Source of the DNA: Limnohabitans sp.
Lineage (GTDB): Bacteria > Pseudomonadota > Gammaproteobacteria > Burkholderiales > Burkholderiaceae_C
DNA length: 8,238 bases
Direction of reading: 5' to 3'
Assembly (NCBI GenBank): GCA_030729445.1
Contig: JANQXJ010000043.1
Span: 1 to 8,238 of the forward strand
Shown here: positions 1-6,209 of the stretch, in pieces
Layout: every line of letters begins with the position of its first letter
Numbering within the stretch: position 1 is the stretch's first letter
Made by a program: the position numbers and the translations under genes
The notes under the pieces: model-generated
Seen by the model: the letters and a program-made list of their open reading frames with translations, nothing else
Database searches by the model: none
Told to the model about the DNA's origin: nothing

Positions 1-128
1 GCAAGGTCAACCAGATGCCCGCACAGGCCGCCAAGTTGACCGAAGGCCAGATCCACGTCCTCGCTTCGTATGTTTGGGGCTTGTCCAACAACGCTGTGGC
101 CAGCGCTGCAGCCAGTCCTGCCAAGTGA
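1..128 (+). CDS. ccoP: Cytochrome c oxidase cbb3-type subunit III (CcoP), C-terminal fragment
   Basis: This is the 3' end of a gene that begins before the window. It is read from base 3 and stops with TGA at 126-128. The 41 visible residues contain NQMPAQ, then a helix with IHVLASYVWGLSN and a short Ala-rich tail. In CcoP the C-terminal class I cytochrome c domain has its axial methionine in an xMPA segment, followed by a helix with a YVWGLS-like sequence, so this matches the end of the second haem c domain. CcoP passes electrons from the bc1 complex or soluble cytochromes to the CcoN/CcoO core of the high-affinity cbb3 oxidase in the cytoplasmic membrane. The identification is supported by ccoG directly downstream. 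Neither CXXCH motif is visible, so the call rests on the C-terminus and the context. Confidence 0.85.
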   Translation, partial: KVNQMPAQAAKLTEGQIHVLASYVWGLSNNAVASAAASPAK

Positions 129-137
129 TGTAAACCC

Positions 138-164
138 CCTGCGGCAGGCTGGCCCTGCTGCAGG
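138..164 (+). repeat. Strong hairpin in the ccoP-ccoG gap
   Basis: The arms CCTGCGGCAGG (138-148) and CCTGCTGCAGG (154-164) can form an 11-bp stem with one G-U wobble and a 5-nt loop (CTGGC). The stem begins 9 nt after the ccoP stop and ends 21 nt before the ccoG start. Only ATTT follows it, with no real T-run, so it is not a typical intrinsic terminator. An inferred role is a 3'-end stabiliser, an RNA-processing site, or a partial attenuator that lowers ccoG expression relative to the structural ccoNOP genes. Confidence 0.6.
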
Positions 165-185
165 ATTTGAACCAAGGTCTGTGTT

Positions 186-1643
186 TTGTCCACCCCTGAA
201 GATCGTCCCTCTCGCAGCGTGATCCCGATCACCCCCGTGCCCGCTGAGGGCGATGTGGAAATGGTGTCGCTGTACCAAGCGCATCAAAAAATCTACCCTC
301 GCAGTGTTCAGGGCGTGTTTGCCAAATGGCGTTGGCTCATGGTGGTGATCACCCAATTGGTCTTCTACGGCTTGCCTTGGCTGGAGTGGGGGCAGCGCCA
401 GGCGGTGCTGTTTGACTTGGGGGCTCGCAGGTTCTACATCTTCGGCCTGGTCCTCTACCCGCAGGACTTCATTTACCTGACGGCTTTGCTGGTCATCTCG
501 GCCTTGTCGCTGTTTTTGTTCACGGCCGTGGCGGGGCGTTTGTGGTGCGGCTTTGCCTGCCCACAAACCGTTTACACCGAAATTTTCATCTGGATCGAAC
601 GCCAGTTTGAAGGTGATCGATCGGCCCGCATGCGCCTGGACGATGCACCCATGAGCTTCAACAAGCTCTGGCGCAAAACCGGCAAGCAACTCGCTTGGAT
701 TGTGTTATCGCTTTGGACGGGTTTCAGCTTCGTGGGCTACTTCACGCCGATCCGCGAATTGACCGCATCGATCTTCTCGCTGGGATTTGGACCCTGGGAA
801 ATTTTCTGGATCTTGTTTTACAGCTTCGCCACCTATGGCAATGCAGGCTTCATGCGCGAGCAGGTGTGCAAATACATGTGTCCCTATGCGCGTTTTCAAA
901 GCGCCATGTTCGACAAGGACACCTTGATCGTCACCTACGACGAGGCGCGGGGCGAGCCGCGTGGTGCCCGTTCTAAAAAAGCTGACCCCAAGGCGCTGGG
1001 TTTGGGCGCCTGTGTGGACTGCACCTTGTGTGTGCAGGTCTGCCCCACCGGCATTGACATCCGCAAAGGCCTGCAGTACGAGTGCATTGGCTGCGGCGCT
1101 TGTGTGGACGTGTGCGACAACGTGATGGACAAGGTCGGTTACGAGCGCGGCCTGATCAAGTTTTCGACGCAAAATGCCATGGACAAAGGCTGGACTTGGG
1201 CGCAAACCGTGCGCCGCATTTTCCGCCCGCGTGTCTTGGTTTACACCGCTGTGCTGTGGGCCATCATCATCGGGGTGGGGCTGTCCTTGTGGAGTCGCGA
1301 TCCGTTCAAGGTGGACATCGTGCGAGACCGCGCCACCATGGCCCGCATTGTGGCGGGCGGCAAAATTGAAAACGTGTACCGCCTGCAAATCATGAATGCG
1401 GCCGAGCAGAACTTGACTTTCCAGTTGCAAGTCGACGGCCTGCCGGGCCTGGCCCTGGCCACCGAGCCGCTGGTTGACGTGGGTGCCACCGAATCGCGTT
1501 GGGTGTCCGTGCGATTGCAAGTGCCCTACGACGCCGCGCCCGCTGGTTCGCACCCGATCCATTTCCGCATCGAATCCCGATCAACAGATGGCCAATCGGT
1601 CGGTCAGCTGAGCGAAAAAACCGTGTTTCTGGTCCCTCGCTGA
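186..1643 (+). CDS. ccoG: CcoG/RdxA/FixG: membrane ferredoxin-like cbb3 oxidase assembly protein
   Basis: This 485-residue membrane protein of the CcoG (FixG/RdxA) family has the usual family length. CcoG acts in assembly of cbb3 oxidase and has been linked to cupric ion reduction for copper delivery to the CuB centre (family knowledge). Visible parts in order are a TM helix near 48-65, another near 92-116, the WCGFACPQTVYTE segment (120-132), TM helices near 168-186 and 203-220, and CKYMCPY (228-234). Two ferredoxin 4Fe-4S motifs follow, CVDCTLCVQVCPTG (276-289) and CIGCGACVDVC (300-310), then a TM helix near 350-368 and a C-terminal Ig-like domain (about 375-485). The start is TTG at 186, because AAGG at 174-177 is well placed 8 nt upstream and no in-frame ATG lies nearby before residue 26. 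A GTG a few codons downstream is a possible alternative. It lies 57 bp after ccoP and 26 bp before ccoH, and is probably part of one operon. Confidence 0.95.
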   Translation: MSTPEDRPSRSVIPITPVPAEGDVEMVSLYQAHQKIYPRSVQGVFAKWRWLMVVITQLVFYGLPWLEWGQRQAVLFDLGARRFYIFGLVLYPQDFIYLTALLVISALSLFLFTAVAGRLWCGFACPQTVYTEIFIWIERQFEGDRSARMRLDDAPMSFNKLWRKTGKQLAWIVLSLWTGFSFVGYFTPIRELTASIFSLGFGPWEIFWILFYSFATYGNAGFMREQVCKYMCPYARFQSAMFDKDTLIVTYDEARGEPRGARSKKADPKALGLGACVDCTLCVQVCPTGIDIRKGLQYECIGCGACVDVCDNVMDKVGYERGLIKFSTQNAMDKGWTWAQTVRRIFRPRVLVYTAVLWAIIIGVGLSLWSRDPFKVDIVRDRATMARIVAGGKIENVYRLQIMNAAEQNLTFQLQVDGLPGLALATEPLVDVGATESRWVSVRLQVPYDAAPAGSHPIHFRIESRSTDGQSVGQLSEKTVFLVPR

Positions 1644-1669
1644 GTGACCTCTATTTTTGAAAGACAGCC

Positions 1670-1954
1670 ATGAACAAGGTTCTGAATGTGAGCAAAGAGG
1701 GGCAGCCCTGGTGGCGTTTTGGTTTGGTGTGGATGGTGGTGGGTGGCCCCGCTGTGGTGGTGGTGGCGGGTTTCATCACGTTCTACATTGCAGCGACCAA
1801 CCCGGACCCGGTGCTCAATGTCACGCCACGAACCGCCATGCAAGAGCGCCAGGGCATCACCCATGTCCCGGCCATGCAAGGACGCAACCATGCGGCCACA
1901 GGCGAGTTGCCCGCCGCGGTACAAGCACCTGCTGCTGAACCCACCAAACCCTGA
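1670..1954 (+). CDS. ccoH: CcoH/FixH-like small membrane protein
   Basis: This 94-residue protein has a short cytoplasmic N-terminus with PWWRFG (13-18), one hydrophobic helix (about 18-42) and the sequence TNPDPVLN, followed by a polar, Ala/Pro-rich tail. A PWWxxGxVW start, a single TM and a (T/N)PDPV stretch are typical of FixH-family proteins in betaproteobacterial cco operons. CcoH is known to be a single-span protein needed for stable assembly of cbb3 oxidase. The product is short compared with classical FixH proteins, which carry a larger periplasmic domain of roughly 100 residues or more after the helix. The extramembrane part here is about 50 residues, so it may be a reduced form. GAAAGA precedes the ATG at a usable distance. 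The gene sits 26 bp after ccoG and 16 bp before the next gene, which supports co-transcription. The family call is fairly secure; functional equivalence to full-length CcoH is inferred. Confidence 0.8.
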   Translation: MNKVLNVSKEGQPWWRFGLVWMVVGGPAVVVVAGFITFYIAATNPDPVLNVTPRTAMQERQGITHVPAMQGRNHAATGELPAAVQAPAAEPTKP

Positions 1955-1970
1955 ACCTAAGGGAGACACG

Positions 1971-2276
1971 ATGCTTGCTCAACGTTGGATGTGGATCGCC
2001 TGGCCTGCCTTTTTGGTCGCAGGCCTGTTGGAAGTGCTGGTGTTCGCTTTTGTTGATCCACAAGACCTGCACTGGTTCGGACATGGCTTGGACCTGTCCA
2101 GACAAGCGATCTACACGCTGGCCTTTTTTGCTTTTTGGGGCCTGACCATGCTCGCCAGCGGCCTGACCACGCTGCTGAGTCTGTCGCCGTTTGAGGTCAA
2201 CCGTTGTCCTGTGCAGCCGTCAGACAGGCCTGAAGAGTGCAGCAAAAACCGTGTCAATGGCACTGATTGTTGTTGA
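1971..2276 (+). CDS. Unassigned two-helix membrane protein at the end of the cco operon
   Basis: This 101-residue protein is one I cannot name. Two hydrophobic segments are visible (about 8-28 and 47-70), joined by a loop containing DPQDLHWFG. A hydrophilic C-terminal tail holds FEVNRCP, then cysteines at 79, 90, 100 and 101, the last two adjacent at the C-terminus. The ATG at 1971 is preceded by AAGGGAGA (1959-1966), a good ribosome binding site, and lies 16 bp after ccoH, so it should be translated from the cco transcript. Small proteins of this look occur between ccoH and fnr in related Burkholderiales (recollection, not checked here). Context suggests a role linked to oxidase assembly or the membrane redox environment, but nothing in the sequence proves this. 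Its last 23 bp overlap the 3' end of the convergent fnr gene. Gene reality is well supported by the ribosome site, the TM pattern and the context. Confidence 0.8.
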   Translation: MLAQRWMWIAWPAFLVAGLLEVLVFAFVDPQDLHWFGHGLDLSRQAIYTLAFFAFWGLTMLASGLTTLLSLSPFEVNRCPVQPSDRPEECSKNRVNGTDCC

Positions 2277-2973
2277 CCAGCCGCTGCAGGCCTTCGGTGT
2301 CCAGAATGCGCACATGGCGCTGCTTGACCTCCACGGTGCCGTCTTCTACAAACTTGGAGAAAGTGCGGCTTACAGTTTCGAGTTTCAGGCCCAGGTAGCT
2401 GCCGATTTCTTCGCGCGTCATGCGCAGCACCAGCTCAGACTGTGAAAAACCACGGGCGTGCAAACGTTGCACCAGATTCAATAAAAAAGCGGCCAATCGT
2501 TCTTCGGCCCGCATGCTGCCCAAGAGCAACATCACGCCGTGCTCGCGCACGATTTCGCGGCTCATGATTTTGTGGACATGGTGTTGCAGCGCGGTCACTT
2601 CGCGCGAAATTTCTTCGATCCGGTCAAAGGGCATGACACAGACTTCGGCGTCTTCCAGAGCCACAGCATCGCAGCTGTGCTGGTCGTTCACGATGCCGTC
2701 CAGCCCAATGATCTCGCCCGCCATTTGAAAGCCCGTGACTTGATCACGCCCGTCTTCGGTCGCCAGGCAGGTCTTGAAAAAGCCGGTGCGGATGGCGTAG
2801 AGCGACGTGAACTTTTCGCCATTGGTGAAGAGGGTGTCGCCCCGCTTGATCTTGCGGCGGACAGCCACCAGATCGTCGAGGCGGTTGAGGTCATGGTCGC
2901 TCAGGCCCATGGGCATGCACAACTCGCGCAAGTTGCAATTGGAGCAGGCGACTTTGATGGCTTGTGGATTCAT
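2254..2973 (-). CDS. fnr: FNR-type oxygen-sensing transcription regulator (Crp/Fnr family)
   Basis: This 239-residue cytoplasmic regulator matches the usual length of FNR proteins. The N-terminal ligand cluster CSNCNLRELC gives Cys10, Cys13 and Cys19. The fourth likely ligand is Cys101 in HSCDAVAL, matching the four-cysteine arrangement of E. coli FNR (20, 23, 29, 122). A cyclic-nucleotide-binding-like beta-roll fills about 20-140, then a dimerisation helix, then a C-terminal HTH around 188-208. The recognition helix carries ETVSR (199-203), whose Glu, Ser and Arg are the bases-contacting residues that read TTGAT half sites. It should bind a 4Fe-4S cluster without oxygen, dimerise, and control anaerobic or microaerobic genes. 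Here those likely include hemN and the cco operon. AAGAGA lies 6 nt before the ATG. It diverges from hemN, converges with the small membrane gene, and may regulate itself through the degenerate site at 3001-3014. Confidence 0.96.
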   Translation of the reverse strand: MNPQAIKVACSNCNLRELCMPMGLSDHDLNRLDDLVAVRRKIKRGDTLFTNGEKFTSLYAIRTGFFKTCLATEDGRDQVTGFQMAGEIIGLDGIVNDQHSCDAVALEDAEVCVMPFDRIEEISREVTALQHHVHKIMSREIVREHGVMLLLGSMRAEERLAAFLLNLVQRLHARGFSQSELVLRMTREEIGSYLGLKLETVSRTFSKFVEDGTVEVKQRHVRILDTEGLQRLVNNNQCH

Positions 2974-3000
2974 GGTTTATCTCTTGGTTGAGCAATGGAT

Positions 3001-3014
3001 TTGCCTTGGATCAA
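3001..3014 (-). promoter_or_regulatory. Degenerate FNR-like site near the predicted fnr start
   Basis: On the minus strand the sequence is TTGATCCAAGGCAA. The first half matches TTGAT fully and the second half matches ATCAA in three of five bases. It lies 9 bp downstream of the candidate fnr -10 (TATAAG), so it would overlap the start of transcription and the early leader. That position is suited to repression, as in E. coli fnr autoregulation. Binding is inferred. Confidence 0.4.
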
Positions 3015-3022
3015 GACTTGAG

Positions 3023-3028
3023 CTTATA
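3023..3028 (-). promoter_or_regulatory. Candidate -10 element of the fnr promoter
   Basis: The minus strand reads TATAAG here, five of six bases matching TATAAT, about 50 bp upstream of the fnr ATG. No good -35 is seen 16-18 bp further upstream (CGCAAA or similar), so the promoter is either weak or assisted. This is a low-confidence assignment. Confidence 0.35.
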
Positions 3029-3097
3029 CGGAAAAAACGGCTTTATTTGCGGGTATACCCGGTCCTTGCCAGAAATCCCGAAAAACCGGTAAAGGGT

Positions 3098-3111
3098 TTG
3101 ACCTGAGTCAA
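3098..3111 (+). promoter_or_regulatory. Perfect FNR/Anr box upstream of hemN
   Basis: TTGACCTGAGTCAA is a perfect 5-4-5 palindrome (TTGAC-N4-GTCAA) that fits the FNR consensus TTGAT-N4-ATCAA with one symmetric substitution per half. If its centre (3104.5) is at -41.5, transcription would start near 3146 and the -10 would be at 3134-3139, where CAAAGT has the key A and final T of a weak activator-dependent -10. This is the class II FNR geometry. hemN is a well-known FNR/Anr target in other proteobacteria. The site is about 88 bp upstream of the predicted fnr start, so an effect on fnr is also possible. Confidence 0.8.
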
Positions 3112-3180
3112 TGCATGGCCAGATGCAAGCGGGCAAAGTGATGCCTTCTTCTGTACACATTCGAATTAAGGGGCAGACAC

Positions 3181-4563
3181 ATGTCCGTCATCACACCGCA
3201 ATTGCTCACACGCTTTGACGTGCCCGGTCCGCGCTACACCTCCTACCCCACTGCAGACCGTTTTGTTGAAGCCTTTGGTGAAGCCGATTACGTGCAAGCC
3301 TTGAGGCAGCGTCAATCTGGGACGGTGGGTAAGCAGCCACCGCTGTCGCTGTACGTACACATCCCGTTTTGTGAATCGCTGTGCTACTACTGTGCCTGCA
3401 ACAAAATCATCACCAAGCACAAAGAGCGGGCTGCAGATTATTTACGTTACCTGCGCAAAGAAGTGGAGTTGCACACCCGGCACCTTGGGCGCTGTCAATC
3501 GGTCAGTCAGTTGCATTTGGGCGGCGGCACACCCACTTTCATGAGCGACGAGGAATTGCGCCAACTCATGGCCCTGCTGCGCGAGCACTTTGAATTCGTA
3601 CCGGGCGGTGAATACTCGGTTGAGGTAGACCCGCGCACCGTGGACGAGAACCGCCTGGCCGTGCTGGCCGAGTTGGGTTTTAACCGCCTGAGTTTCGGCG
3701 TGCAGGACTTTGACCCCGCCGTGCAAAAAGCCGTGCACCGCATTCAGCCAGCTGAGCAGGTGTTTGCTTTGGTGGAGGCGTCGCGCCGCTTGGGTTTTGA
3801 GTCGGTCAACGTCGATCTGATTTACGGCTTGCCCCTGCAAACGCCCGAGTCTTTTGACCGCACGCTAGAGCAGGTGAAAAGTCTGCGCCCTGACCGCATT
3901 GCGCTCTATGCCTATGCGCACCTGCCCGAACGCTTCAAGCCGCAGCGCCGCATTCACGCGCAAGAGCTGCCTGCTGGTGCGGCCAAGGTGGCCATGCTCT
4001 CGCGCTCGCTCGATGCTTTGACCGATGCGGGTTATGTCTACATCGGCATGGACCACTTCGCCTTGCCGGACGACGCCTTGGCCGTGGCCAAACGGCAAGG
4101 GCGTTTGCACCGCAATTTCCAGGGCTACAGTACGCAGGCCGATTGCGACCTGATTGCCTTGGGCGTGTCATCGATCGGCCGCATCGGCGCGACCTATAGC
4201 CAAAACGCCAAGACCCTGGAAGAGTATGCCGATTTGCTCGACCAAGGCCATTTTCCGGTGGTGCGGGGCCTGGCACTCACGCGCGACGACCTGATCCGCC
4301 GCTCGGTCATCATGGCGCTCATGTGTCAGGGGCATTTGCAATACGAGTCCATCAACCTGGCCTGGCTGGTTGATTTCAAGACCCTGTTTGCCCCAGAGCT
4401 GCGCCAACTCGAAGACATGCAAGCGCAAGGCTTGGTGCAATTGAGTGAGACTGGCATTCAGGTCACGGCCATGGGCTGGTTCTTTGTGCGCGGCGTGGCC
4501 ATGGTGTTCGACCGCTATCTGCAGGCCGACCGCAACCGCACACGGTTTTCCAAAATCATTTGA
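3181..4563 (+). CDS. hemN: Oxygen-independent coproporphyrinogen III dehydrogenase (HemN)
   Basis: This 460-residue radical SAM enzyme converts coproporphyrinogen III to protoporphyrinogen IX in haem synthesis without oxygen, in the cytoplasm. The N-terminal segment has GPRYTSYPTADRF (16-28), typical of true HemN proteins rather than HemW-like paralogues. The radical SAM cluster motif is HIPFCESLCYYCACNK, giving Cys64, Cys68 and Cys71 (CX3CX2C) plus the additional conserved Cys73. The SAM-binding LGGGTPTF follows at about 113-120, with SVEVDPR and FNRLSFGVQDF further on. The C-terminus contains the HemN domain segment GYSTQADCDLIALGVSSIG. Length and N-terminus agree with E. coli HemN (457 residues). 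The ATG at 3181 is preceded by AAGGGG (3168-3173), 7 nt upstream. It diverges from fnr with a perfect FNR box between them, so expression should rise when oxygen falls. No defects were seen. Confidence 0.97.
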   Translation: MSVITPQLLTRFDVPGPRYTSYPTADRFVEAFGEADYVQALRQRQSGTVGKQPPLSLYVHIPFCESLCYYCACNKIITKHKERAADYLRYLRKEVELHTRHLGRCQSVSQLHLGGGTPTFMSDEELRQLMALLREHFEFVPGGEYSVEVDPRTVDENRLAVLAELGFNRLSFGVQDFDPAVQKAVHRIQPAEQVFALVEASRRLGFESVNVDLIYGLPLQTPESFDRTLEQVKSLRPDRIALYAYAHLPERFKPQRRIHAQELPAGAAKVAMLSRSLDALTDAGYVYIGMDHFALPDDALAVAKRQGRLHRNFQGYSTQADCDLIALGVSSIGRIGATYSQNAKTLEEYADLLDQGHFPVVRGLALTRDDLIRRSVIMALMCQGHLQYESINLAWLVDFKTLFAPELRQLEDMQAQGLVQLSETGIQVTAMGWFFVRGVAMVFDRYLQADRNRTRFSKII

Positions 4564-4645
4564 GGCGTACGAGTCTAGGGTCTGGGTGCATCGGGGTGGT
4601 CTGTATCGCCGACAATGCACTTCTCGACATTCAAGCAAATAAGCC

Positions 4646-5323
4646 ATGCAAAGTTCTTTGGCCATCACGGCCTTGATGATGGGGGTGCTGGGCGGGCCAC
4701 ATTGTGTGGCCATGTGCGGCGCGGCCTGCGCGGGCCTGGGCCAAGCGGCGGGCGAGCGGCGGGCGCAGGCCTTGCTGGCATTTCAGCTGGGCCGCCTGGG
4801 TGGCTATGCGCTTTTGGGCGCGGTGGCCGCGGCCAGCGTGCAGGGCTTGGGCTGGTTGACCACGCAATCCGCCGCCATTCGCCCGGTCTGGACCTTGCTG
4901 CACCTCACCGCTCTGGTGCTGGGCTTGTTGCTCATGCTGCAGGCGCGGCAACCCGTCTGGCTCGATGCCGCAGCGCGCCGCTTGTGGGCGCGTGTGCGGG
5001 CCTTCAACAACCGCTGGGGGCGCGCCGCGCCTTGGATGGTGGGTGGGTTGTGGGCCTTCATGCCTTGCGGCTTGTTGTATTCGGCCTTGATGGTTGCAGC
5101 TTTGACCAGCCAGCCATTGGAGGGCGCGGCCACCATGGCTTTGTTTGCTTTGGGCAGCAGCATCAGCCTGTGGGCCGGACCTTGGCTGTTTTTGCGCATG
5201 CAGACGTTGGGCGATGGGGCTTGGGGCATGCGTGTGGCAGGCTTGGCTTTGGCGTCGGTGTCGGCCTGGGCCTTGTGGATGGGTCTGGTGCATGACCAAG
5301 CACCGTGGTGCGTTACACCCTGA
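4646..5323 (+). CDS. DsbD_2/'SafE'-type six-helix membrane protein, possibly metal or redox transport
   Basis: This 225-residue integral membrane protein is of the kind annotated 'sulfite exporter TauE/SafE family' but resembling the DsbD transmembrane region (Pfam DsbD_2, from memory). The hallmark N-terminal GGPHCVAMCG (16-25, with Cys20, Cys24 and a further Cys28) and the mid-protein FMPCGLLYSAL (138-148, Cys141) are clear. Together they give a candidate metal- or thiol-active site inside the membrane. About six hydrophobic segments are visible. Relatives are often found beside cbb3 oxidase genes and are suspected to act in copper handling or thiol electron transfer; the sulfite label is probably misleading. 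The gene starts 82 bp after hemN. The stretch before it has only a weak ribosome site and a possible GACAAT -10 (4611-4616), so read-through from hemN is likely. Two partner cysteine motifs and the cco/fnr/hemN context suggest a haem-copper oxidase maturation role, which is inference. Confidence 0.8.
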   Translation: MQSSLAITALMMGVLGGPHCVAMCGAACAGLGQAAGERRAQALLAFQLGRLGGYALLGAVAAASVQGLGWLTTQSAAIRPVWTLLHLTALVLGLLLMLQARQPVWLDAAARRLWARVRAFNNRWGRAAPWMVGGLWAFMPCGLLYSALMVAALTSQPLEGAATMALFALGSSISLWAGPWLFLRMQTLGDGAWGMRVAGLALASVSAWALWMGLVHDQAPWCVTP

Positions 5324-5370
5324 TACCAAAACGCGCCTAGGTCAGTCGGGCAGGCCTGTTGGGGACTTCA

Positions 5371-5397
5371 CAATCAGCCAATCCATTGGATTGATTG
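5371..5397. repeat. Interrupted inverted repeat upstream of the SIMPL gene
   Basis: Outer arms CAATCA (5371-5376) and TGATTG (5392-5397) flank inner arms CCAAT (5378-5382) and ATTGG (5385-5389). The whole lies 15 nt before the start codon at 5413, just ahead of the AAAAGGA ribosome site. It could be an operator or a weak transcript-end hairpin for the upstream gene. The inner loop of two bases argues against a stable RNA stem. Confidence 0.35.
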
Positions 5398-5412
5398 TTT
5401 AAAAGGACCCCG

Positions 5413-6153
5413 ATGACAACGAACACCGCACCCGTGATGGCCTTGGCCTGGATGATGGCCCTGGGTTTGCCTTGGAGCTCAGCGCTGGCGCAAAGCCAGC
5501 TCCCGAGCTTGTCACCCGTCGCACACACGGTACCTCATCAGGTTTTGCATTTGAGTGCATCGGCGCAATCCGAGGTGGCCCAAGACTGGTTGGTCATGAC
5601 CTTGGCGGTTCAGAAAGAGGGTTTACAAGCCACGACCGTTCAAAAGCAGCTCAACGCCAGTTTGTCCGCTGCCTTGGCAGTGGCCAGCCCATTGGCCAAG
5701 CCTGGTGCCCTCCATGTCAGCACGGGCGACATGAATGTGTCGCCGCGCTATGGTCGCGACGGCAAGGTCAATGGCTGGACCGGGTCTGCGCAGCTGGTGT
5801 TGCAAGGCCCTGATGCCGTTCAAATTGCGTCGCTTGCCACGCGCTTGCAAGACTTGGTCGTTGCCCAGATCGATTGGCAGTTGAGCCCGGAGCAAAAAAG
5901 TACGGCCGAGTCGCGGATCCAGGCCGAAGCGGTGGCCCGTTTTCAAAGCAAAGCCCAGGCCCTGACGCAGCAGTTTGGGTTTGCGGGCTACACGCTCAGA
6001 GAAGTTCGCGTCAATGCGCAAGAGGCTGGCGATGCAGGGAATCTGCCTCGATTGGCGATGGCCTCTATGGACGCAGCGCCTGCACCCTTACCGACGCTGG
6101 CCGGGAAGTCTCGGGTGGTGGTGAACGTTTCGGGCAGCATTGTGCTGCGCTGA
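5413..6153 (+). CDS. Secreted SIMPL-domain (DUF541) protein
   Basis: This 246-residue protein begins with a probable signal peptide (hydrophobic core about 8-20, ALA-Q cleavage after residue 26), so it is predicted to be periplasmic. The mature part resembles the SIMPL/DUF541 family: an early strand with LHLSASAQSEVAQDWLVMTL, then a helix rich in Gln/Ala, the NVSPRYGRDGKVNGWTGSAQL segment, a central helix before LSPEQKSTAESRIQAEAV, and a C-terminal VVVNVSGSIVLR strand. The YGRDGKVNGW to GSAQL pattern and the long helix with AVARFQSKAQAL are typical of the family. The function is not established for most members; E. coli YggE is linked to oxidative stress and others to adhesion or signalling. 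The ATG at 5413 is chosen over an upstream TTG because AAGGA (5403-5407) lies 5 nt before it. It is 89 bp downstream of the SafE-type gene and converges with the permease gene at 6198. Confidence 0.85.
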   Translation: MTTNTAPVMALAWMMALGLPWSSALAQSQLPSLSPVAHTVPHQVLHLSASAQSEVAQDWLVMTLAVQKEGLQATTVQKQLNASLSAALAVASPLAKPGALHVSTGDMNVSPRYGRDGKVNGWTGSAQLVLQGPDAVQIASLATRLQDLVVAQIDWQLSPEQKSTAESRIQAEAVARFQSKAQALTQQFGFAGYTLREVRVNAQEAGDAGNLPRLAMASMDAAPAPLPTLAGKSRVVVNVSGSIVLR

Positions 6154-6176
6154 GGAGACTTGGACTGAGGAAGCAG

Positions 6177-6209
6177 CTGGCCACAGGCGATTGCCGATCA
6201 GGCGGCCAG
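6177..6209. repeat. Possible bidirectional terminator-like inverted repeat between convergent genes
   Basis: CTGGCC (6177-6182) pairs with GGCCAG (6204-6209), and a small inner GGC-GATT-GCC stem can form within the loop. It straddles the 44-bp gap between two convergent genes and the last codons of the permease. No T-run follows on either strand, so any termination role is uncertain. Confidence 0.25.

Noticed and set aside
705..1562. A 285-codon open frame on the minus strand inside ccoG
   Set aside because: It is antisense to a clear CcoG with full iron-sulfur motifs. The translation is His/Gly/Ala-rich without family features, as expected of a GC-rich shadow frame.
1719..1970. Upstream extension of the small 1971-2276 membrane protein
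   Set aside because: That extension overlaps ccoH in another frame, while the ATG at 1971 has a good ribosome site.
4586..4620. GTGCA...TGCAC inverted repeat after hemN as a terminator
   Set aside because: The stem is short, has a bulge and a loop of about 14 bases, and no T-run follows; it gives no convincing stop signal.
6134..6148. Perfect GCAGCA-TTG-TGCTGC hairpin at the end of the SIMPL gene as a terminator
   Set aside because: It lies within the last codons and has no following T-run; the six-base stem could be chance in GC-rich coding sequence.
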